Of a stretch of DNA of 64,000 nt, positions 58,682 to 64,000 are shown piece by piece. The stretch comes from CALDSL01 sp039810245 (GTDB lineage: Bacteria; Chloroflexota; Anaerolineae; Anaerolineales; Anaerolineaceae). Position 1 is the stretch's first letter, and every line of letters starts with the position of its first letter. A program made the position numbers and the translations under genes. The notes below the pieces were generated by a model. That model ran no database searches, was not told where the DNA came from, and saw nothing but the letters and a program-made list of their open reading frames with translations. The stretch is from contig JBDHWQ010000004.1 of the NCBI GenBank assembly GCA_039810245.1, forward strand, positions 62,001 through 126,000, written 5' to 3'.

Positions 58682-59155
58682 TCAGTCACGCAGCTCTTTG
58701 AGCGTTTCTTCCAGCGAGCGCGAAGAGCGCATCTTGAAGAACATGCCGATCATAAAGCCCATGGCGGTGAGCGCTGCCAGGCCCAGCTTGGTCACGTCCA
58801 CCACCGGCTCAACGCGCACACCGGCCGCATCGGCGATGACCACGGCAACCGGGCGCGAGAAGATCTTTCCGCCCCCGCCGCCACCGCCACCACCGCCGCT
58901 ATTCGGCTGCGCGTCCGGCGTCTCCGGCTCGGCCGTGGCGCCTCCGCCGCCAAAACCCACGCCCAGCGCGGAAATAATCTCAGCGGTAGGGATAATCATC
59001 TGGCCTTCATGCACCACCGGCTCGCCATACACGGCATCCACGCTGCCGGCATCCAGAAAACGATCCACCGCGTCGGCGGTCCACTCGGCGTTGCTGGTGG
59101 CATCGTAATACGTCGCGCCAGACTGCGCGGGTTCGGGGTTGATCTGGTCTGTCAT
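58682..59155 (-). CDS. GerW/YtfJ-like sporulation-type protein
   Basis: 157 residues. V-Y-G-E-P-V-V-H-E-G-Q-M-I-I-P-T-A-E, a run of ten glycines (about 86-95) and S-R-P-V-A-V-V-I-A-D match the YtfJ/GerW family known from Bacillus spore coats. A C-terminal hydrophobic helix (about 126-142) anchors it. No spore genes are seen here, so the function must differ. Overlaps the upstream gene by 4 nt. Confidence 0.78.
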   Translation of the reverse strand: MTDQINPEPAQSGATYYDATSNAEWTADAVDRFLDAGSVDAVYGEPVVHEGQMIIPTAEIISALGVGFGGGGATAEPETPDAQPNSGGGGGGGGGGKIFSRPVAVVIADAAGVRVEPVVDVTKLGLAALTAMGFMIGMFFKMRSSRSLEETLKELRD

Positions 59156-59421
59156 CGGTACACTCTCCTGAGCAGGGCTGCAGCGGCCGCGCCGAGCAGC
59201 AAAAACGTAATTTGAGCGATGCGGGTAACATCAATGACGGGGATTGTCTCGGCCGGACGATCGACACGCTCGACGATTACGTCGCGCGGTCGGTTCCAGG
59301 CCAGTGTCAGGTTGATGATGGGAACGTTCAGGCGGATCACCTGCGAGCGCGGGGTGATCAGCGCGCCGCCAACGATCTGGCGCTGCGCCATATAGGTTTG
59401 GGTTTCGAAAATGGGTGGCAT
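59152..59421 (-). CDS. small membrane-anchored partner of the GerW-like protein
   Basis: 89 residues; a soluble beta-rich N-terminus (R-Q-I-V-G-G-A-L-I-T-P-R-S-Q-V-I-R-L) and a C-terminal hydrophobic tail (I-T-F-L-L-L-G-A-A-A-A-A-L-L). Its D-V-T-R-I-A-Q segment resembles the D-V-T-K-L-G-L of the next gene, so they may share a membrane-tail module. Coupled by ATGA overlap. Unknown function. Confidence 0.6.
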   Translation of the reverse strand: MPPIFETQTYMAQRQIVGGALITPRSQVIRLNVPIINLTLAWNRPRDVIVERVDRPAETIPVIDVTRIAQITFLLLGAAAAALLRRVYR

Positions 59422-59471
59422 TTTTGTCTCCTGCCAATTGTATGTGTATTATATCCACATTCCAGTTGATA

Positions 59472-59505
59472 GAAAGCAAAGTCCCCCCGCGCGGTGCGGG
59501 GGGAC
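59472..59505 (-). terminator. terminator of the subtilase gene
   Basis: Stem GTCCCCCCGC (59481-59490) / GCGGGGGGAC (59496-59505), followed on the minus strand by TTTGCTTTC. Confidence 0.65.
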
Positions 59506-59537
59506 CGGATACTGCATGTGATGTTCGGCGGGTGAGA

Positions 59538-62500
59538 CTAGCGGTAGCTGGCCGGGTACCCGTCGGTGATGAAGTCGGCGCCGGAGGTAGAGATTTTCCG
59601 GGTTGTGCCGTCGAGGGTGAAGACCTTCCACCAGTGGCCGATGCCGGTGCCGGGGATAACGTACTCGCCACGGAACAGGCTGCCTTCATAGACCGCGACG
59701 CGCGCGCCAGTGTTGACAAACGTCTCCGGGGCGGCGTTGAGGTAAACGGCGTAGGTGTAAGTGCCGGCAAACAGCGCCGAGTCGAGGGTAATCACCTCAG
59801 GTCCGAAGTTATTGGCATTGGTCACATCCACCTGAGCGCGGACGCCGTCGTCACCAATATCGCCCGGGTTGTCTTTCGACAGGTGAGCGGGGTTGGTGGG
59901 CGGAAGCCACAGGTGCGCGTCCAGGTCAGCGGGCGTGCCGTTCCAGTTAAGCACGATGCGGAACTGTCCATCATCCGGGAAGGACGCCAGGTTGAAGTTG
60001 CGGGTCAGATTTGTGCCGTAACCCACGCTGAAGCTCACCTGCTGGCGGATGAAGCCATTGAGCGATGCGGTGAGGGTGTACGTACCGGGCAGCAGGCCGC
60101 GCATCGAGTATTCGCCATCGGCGTTTGAGCGCACGCTCAGGTTGCGGCCGCTGATCTCCAGGCTGACGCCTTCCATCTCGGTCGCTTCCAGAGCGTCCAT
60201 CACTGTGCCGGAAACCATGGCCGGCGTGGTGAACGAACGCACGGAAGACCAGATGGAGTATTCGCCATCGGCGTTGAACGCGCGCACGCGCCAGAAGTAG
60301 CGCCCGGCGGTGGGCAGCGTTTCGATGCCCAGGGTGAACTCGGATAGAACGGTCTCTTCATCCACTACCGTGTCCGGCGTGGCCTTGCGGAATTCGGCTG
60401 CGTCTTTTACAACCTGGAGCTGATAGCCGACCGCGTCAGTTTCCGGATGCTTGCTGATACGGCTGGAGTTGGACCAGTCGATGCGCGGGGCGAAGGTGTT
60501 GATATTGGCGCCATCCGAGGGCGACACAAGGTTGGGGACGTTGGGTGAGCTGGGTGTGGTGAACGCTTCCGGCTCGCTCCAGGCGCTGGAGCCATAGATA
60601 CCCACCGAGCGCACGCGGAAGAGCAGATCTGTGGCGCGCGGCAGGGTTTTTGAAAGCATCACTGGCGGGCTGCTGCGGAAGGTCTCAGTGGTGAGTACGT
60701 TGCTGCCCTTGAAGATTTTGGCGGGATTGTCCACGCCATCGATTGCTTTCGCCACCTGCACCTGGTAAGAGCGTGCCAGCTCTACCCGCTCCCAGTCGAG
60801 GGTGGGGCGCAGCGTATCCGCCAACGCGCTCAGGCCGGTGGGGATGGGCGGGGTGGTATAGAAGCGGCGTATTGCCGTCCAGTTCCCCGTGCCCAGCGCG
60901 CCAACAGCGCGCATGCGCCAGTAGTAGGCAGTCTCGGGGGCCAAGCCTCCCACCGGATCGGTGGTCTGGATGCTGGCGCCGCTATTATCGATGTTCAGCT
61001 CGATGAGGCCGCTGGTGAACTTGCTGGTCGTGGAGATCTGCAGGTTGTAGGTGACGGCCGGGTTGGTCTTCCAGGAAGTAGGCCGCAACCAGGAAAAGAC
61101 GACGCCGGTTTCATAGTCGTTGACGATCGCCTTATCGGCCGGGGCCTTAACGGTCGGCGCGCTGGGTGGGTTGCTGGTGACGAACATCGCCACCGGCGAT
61201 GACGCGCTGTAACCATAGTTGCCCAGGGCTTGCACGCGGAAGTACAGCGTGGTGGAGCGAGGCAGGTCTTTACCCGGCCGCCAGCTCGTGGCCGGATCGC
61301 CGCCACTGGAAGGGGCTTTGATTGTGGTGCTGAGATATGGGCTAGCCCATGCCTTGGACGTGTTGGTTTTCACGATCTGCAGCCGGTAACCGCGCGCGTT
61401 GGGTACCGCGTTCCAGGTGAAGGTGGGTTGCAGCGTGTCTTCGTATTGATCGACGGCGATCGACGGATTAATGCCGGCGATGTTGATGGTGGTGTAAAAC
61501 ACGCGGCGCAAGCTCCACGGGCCCTGGTAGGTATTCCCGCCAGTGGTTACATAGGTGCGCACGCGCCAGTAGTAACGGCTGTTCCAATCCAGCGCCGCGG
61601 CAGGCGTGTAACTGTTGGTGGCCGCGCCGGCAATCACGATGGGCGCCACGCCTACGAACGCCGGGTCCTTGGAGAGCAGCAGCTCATAACCGGTGATGCC
61701 GGAAACGGCCTTCCAGGAAAGCGTTGGGGTAGTATCGCTGGTCAGGTAGCCATCAGACGGTTTGCTGAGGGTCACCTTGGGCGTTTCGATGGTTCCGGAA
61801 ACAATATTGAAGGTGCGGTAGCTGGACGACCAGTTCTGCCACACGCCGTTAAGTGCCGGGCGCACTTTCCAGTAGTGCTGGCCAACGCGCAGGTTGGTGG
61901 TGGGAATATACTCGGTCGATGAGGTGGTGATATTCAGCTCCAGCGGGCTGAATGTGCTGTTACTGGAGACGATGAGTTGGTACTGCGTTGCGCCCAGGTA
62001 GGGCTGCCAGTCAAAGTAAGGGCGCAGGGTATACAGGTTCTCGTTATCGGCCGGGGATACCAGCTCGACTCCATCCGAGATTTTCTTAATCGCTTCGGCA
62101 ATGTTGGGCAGCGGGCCGATATGTTCCGTGGCCGGGTTTCCGCCCTGCGGGGTGCCAGTGGAGACGAGGAAATCGCGTGCCTGCGCGGCAGTCAGCAGGT
62201 AGCCGCGGGCTTTCGCCACGCCTTGCAGGCTGGATATTGCGCCGGCGACCATGGCCGCGGCTGCGGAAGAGCCGCCAAATGTGCTGGTGTAGAAGCTGGA
62301 TGGGTTGGCATCGCCATCCTGGTACAGGTCGCCATAACCGGTGGTGACCACGTTGTTGCCCCAGCCCTGGAGATCGATGCGCGAGCCGGTGTTGGCATTG
62401 CACACGGGGGCGTGGGTATCACTGGCGCCGGCGCCAACCAGGATAGCGCCCGAGTCACGCTTGGAGCGGTTGAAGCGGTCGGTGTAAATGTTATTGTCCA

Positions 62501-63491
62501 GGTTCACCGCGCCGGTGCCTGCGGCTTCGACCACAATGATACCGGCGCTTGTGGCGGCGGTGATGGCATCGAAGGTATCCTGCCAGTATTCGACCGGGAT
62601 ATACTCGAAGGCCGAGCAGTCGCAGCTATCCGGGCAGGTCATGGCGGTGCGCGGACCGAGGGCCATCACCGGCAGCAGGATGATGTCACCGGGGCGCAGC
62701 ACGGCCGTGGCGGCCACAATGGCCTGCGAGATGCTGGTATAGCCCAGCGCGGAAAGCATGCGGATGTAGGTGTCGGGGGCAATGCCGGTGATACCGTAGC
62801 TGTTATCGCGGCCGGCGATGATGCCCAGTACAGCGGTGCCGTGGTTGATCCACTCCAGGTCTGATGCGTTGGCAGAGCCTTCCAGCAGGCTGTCGGGGCC
62901 GATGGGCAGGTCTTCATGGCCAATCTGCCAGCCGCCTTCGATGTCCAGCAGGGTAACGTTAGCGCCCTTGCTGCCGGTGGGACCGCCGGAGAGGGCCACG
63001 TTCATCTGCGCCAGGTAGCCCTGCTGGGCCACGTAGCTATCGGGCGTGGCGAGCAGGTTCGACGCCGGGGCAAGCAGCGGGGGCATGTAGGCCGTCTCCA
63101 CCTGCGGGTTTTGCAGCAGGGCGTCTAACACAGCCTGGGCCTGTTCAAAGGTCACGTCTGGGCCGAGGTCGGCCTGGAAATAGCGGGCCAGCGGCGAGGC
63201 AGCCTGCGCGGCAACGCCCTCGCCGCCAGGCAGGGTGGTGAACATGGGCTGCAGGTTAAGGTCGGGCAGCTCCGCGGCGGGCTGTACTGCCTGCGCGCCG
63301 GCTCCGGCCACCATTTTGACGATCAACTGGTGATAATTCACCCGTTCCGGGCTGGCGGCGGGGGGTTCCGCCTGCGCGCGCACGGGTGAAGGTGTTGCGG
63401 CCGCACTGAGCAGCAGGCTGGCGACGATGAGCAGCCCGAACAGGTTGCTCCACCAGCGTTTCCCTGGCATTGTGCGAAAAACGTGTTGCAT
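59538..63491 (-). CDS. large secreted subtilisin-family (S8) serine protease with Fn3-like repeats
   Basis: 1317 residues. Signal peptide ending near V-R-A-Q; prodomain to about 150; S8 catalytic domain with D183 (L-L-D-I-E-G-G-W), H217 (I-N-H-G-T-A) and S409 (G-G-S-S-A-A-A). Residues about 480-1080 hold six or so Fn3-like repeats, each with Y-Y-W-R-V/M-R and a W-R-x-x-x-L pattern. A carboxypeptidase-regulatory-like domain follows (V-S-G-T-V-M-D-A, N-A-D-G-E-Y-S-M-R-G-L-L-P-G-T-Y), then a beta domain with L-N-W-N-G-T-P-A-D-L-D-A-H-L-W. Extracellular adhesion plus proteolysis is likely. GGAGG supports ATG 63491. Confidence 0.9.
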   Translation of the reverse strand: MQHVFRTMPGKRWWSNLFGLLIVASLLLSAAATPSPVRAQAEPPAASPERVNYHQLIVKMVAGAGAQAVQPAAELPDLNLQPMFTTLPGGEGVAAQAASPLARYFQADLGPDVTFEQAQAVLDALLQNPQVETAYMPPLLAPASNLLATPDSYVAQQGYLAQMNVALSGGPTGSKGANVTLLDIEGGWQIGHEDLPIGPDSLLEGSANASDLEWINHGTAVLGIIAGRDNSYGITGIAPDTYIRMLSALGYTSISQAIVAATAVLRPGDIILLPVMALGPRTAMTCPDSCDCSAFEYIPVEYWQDTFDAITAATSAGIIVVEAAGTGAVNLDNNIYTDRFNRSKRDSGAILVGAGASDTHAPVCNANTGSRIDLQGWGNNVVTTGYGDLYQDGDANPSSFYTSTFGGSSAAAAMVAGAISSLQGVAKARGYLLTAAQARDFLVSTGTPQGGNPATEHIGPLPNIAEAIKKISDGVELVSPADNENLYTLRPYFDWQPYLGATQYQLIVSSNSTFSPLELNITTSSTEYIPTTNLRVGQHYWKVRPALNGVWQNWSSSYRTFNIVSGTIETPKVTLSKPSDGYLTSDTTPTLSWKAVSGITGYELLLSKDPAFVGVAPIVIAGAATNSYTPAAALDWNSRYYWRVRTYVTTGGNTYQGPWSLRRVFYTTINIAGINPSIAVDQYEDTLQPTFTWNAVPNARGYRLQIVKTNTSKAWASPYLSTTIKAPSSGGDPATSWRPGKDLPRSTTLYFRVQALGNYGYSASSPVAMFVTSNPPSAPTVKAPADKAIVNDYETGVVFSWLRPTSWKTNPAVTYNLQISTTSKFTSGLIELNIDNSGASIQTTDPVGGLAPETAYYWRMRAVGALGTGNWTAIRRFYTTPPIPTGLSALADTLRPTLDWERVELARSYQVQVAKAIDGVDNPAKIFKGSNVLTTETFRSSPPVMLSKTLPRATDLLFRVRSVGIYGSSAWSEPEAFTTPSSPNVPNLVSPSDGANINTFAPRIDWSNSSRISKHPETDAVGYQLQVVKDAAEFRKATPDTVVDEETVLSEFTLGIETLPTAGRYFWRVRAFNADGEYSIWSSVRSFTTPAMVSGTVMDALEATEMEGVSLEISGRNLSVRSNADGEYSMRGLLPGTYTLTASLNGFIRQQVSFSVGYGTNLTRNFNLASFPDDGQFRIVLNWNGTPADLDAHLWLPPTNPAHLSKDNPGDIGDDGVRAQVDVTNANNFGPEVITLDSALFAGTYTYAVYLNAAPETFVNTGARVAVYEGSLFRGEYVIPGTGIGHWWKVFTLDGTTRKISTSGADFITDGYPASYR

Positions 63492-63823
63492 GTTGTGCCT
63501 CCGTTTGGTTTAGACTGCCTGTATTGGTTAAAACCACCCTGTACCGTTAAAGACCACCGTTAAACCAGTAAAAACACAGCCATCAGCACCACCAGGGCGC
63601 CGCGGTTGCCTGTATGGGCGCGTGGGCGGCCGGTGGCAGCACAGCGCGCGAAATGCCAGAGGGAATGGAGCATGCGATTGGCGGGCAAGCAAAAATATCA
63701 GAGCGTTGTGTGCTTAATATTGAGACGCGCAGCAAGGTGTTTTGGTTCCCGCCCCATTATAACGCAATCGGGCAGGGCGGTTGAGGTGATCGTATTCGGA
63801 GAAGACGCACCGGGTGGCAGCGC
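63492..63823. other. intergenic region upstream of the subtilase gene
   Basis: 332 nt without a gene. GTTAAA occurs three times (63527, 63546, 63559), the first two followed by ACCACC or GACCACC, a possible activator site. TATAAT on the minus strand (63761-63756) could be the promoter -10, leaving a leader of about 260 nt. No tRNA seen. Confidence 0.45.
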
Positions 63824-64000
63824 CTATGGGCTGTAGCGGTCGATCAGCGCGCCGAGGTAGCGCGATTTGATTTGCTGGTTGGCGAGCACCTGTTTGATCG
63901 GCGGGGCCTTGAGGATGGCGCCCAGGATGGCGGCCATGGCACGGTGGCTGGACAGGGCCTGGTTATCGAAAATCAGCTCCTGCAGCATGCCTTTTTCAAT
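63824..64000 (-). CDS. C-terminus of an unidentified protein (N-terminus beyond window)
   Basis: Last 58 codons and stop of a gene entering from the right edge: I-E-K-G-M-L-Q-E-L-I-F at the cut and L-G-A-L-I-D-R-Y-S-P at the end. Helical, with A-I-L-G-A-I-L-K-A-P-P-I-K. Possibly the tail of an FAD-dependent oxidoreductase, but this is not supported enough to name it. Confidence 0.6.
   Translation of the reverse strand: MEKGMLQELIFDNQALSSHRAMAAILGAILKAPPIKQVLANQQIKSRYLGALIDRYSP

Overview
The window is GC-rich bacterial DNA with dense, short-spaced operons. The gene set points to the phylum Chloroflexota, probably class Anaerolineae: a class II (B12-dependent) ribonucleotide reductase, a YvcK protein with membrane helices, ECF-sigma/bactofilin/toast-rack genes, T/P-rich lipoproteins, a VIT1-ferritin fusion and a dcw cluster. 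This placement is inferred from gene content; there is no rRNA here.

Layout. Positions 1-13.1 kb hold central metabolism and translation genes: a class III aminotransferase (cut by the window edge), a ROK sugar kinase, yvcK-gap-pgk, a haem-binding protein, rpsT, argS, a cyclic-2,3-diphosphoglycerate-synthetase-like GTPase, then obg-nadD-VIT1/ferritin. Positions 13.2-16.3 kb are a minus-strand ECF sigma / anti-sigma / polymer-forming membrane protein / toast-rack lipoprotein operon. Positions 16.4-22.2 kb carry galT, a deoxynucleoside kinase, a HtrA-type protease, an RNHCP zinc protein, rsgA, a promoter-RNA-terminator unit that looks like a 6S-type RNA, a SUI1/YciH factor and a lipoprotein. 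Positions 22.3-31 kb are more accessory: a TipA-like MerR regulator with a probable internal second start, a nucleotidyltransferase, an isoprenylcysteine-methyltransferase-like protein, a short UvrA, an AT-rich lipoprotein/spacer segment and an ABC exporter. Several dispersed palindromic repeats lie between them. Positions 31.2-34.3 kb hold nrdR-nrdJ with a pair of NrdR-box-like palindromes.

Positions 34.4-36.8 kb form a nested mobile island. An element with 18-bp terminal inverted repeats and a 10-bp target duplication contains a split copy of a G-rich palindromic repeat. That copy is split by an IS110-family element, whose long 5' non-coding part could encode a bridge RNA.

Positions 37.5-54.9 kb are a full division/cell-wall cluster read right to left: mraZ-rsmH-ftsL-ftsI-murF-mraY-murD-ftsW-murG-cvpA-like-murC-murB-ddl-ftsQ-ftsA-ftsZ. 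Its promoter and a triple MraZ box can be seen upstream. Positions 55-64 kb hold an EamA protein, a protealysin-like M4 protease with an emfourin-type inhibitor, two DUF421 proteins, a GerW/YtfJ-like pair, a 1317-residue secreted subtilase and an unidentified partial gene.

A theme across the window is leaderless transcription. At least six genes (ROK kinase, yvcK, a lipoprotein, merR, the nucleotidyltransferase and uvrA) have a -10 box only 6-10 nt before the start codon and no ribosome-binding site.
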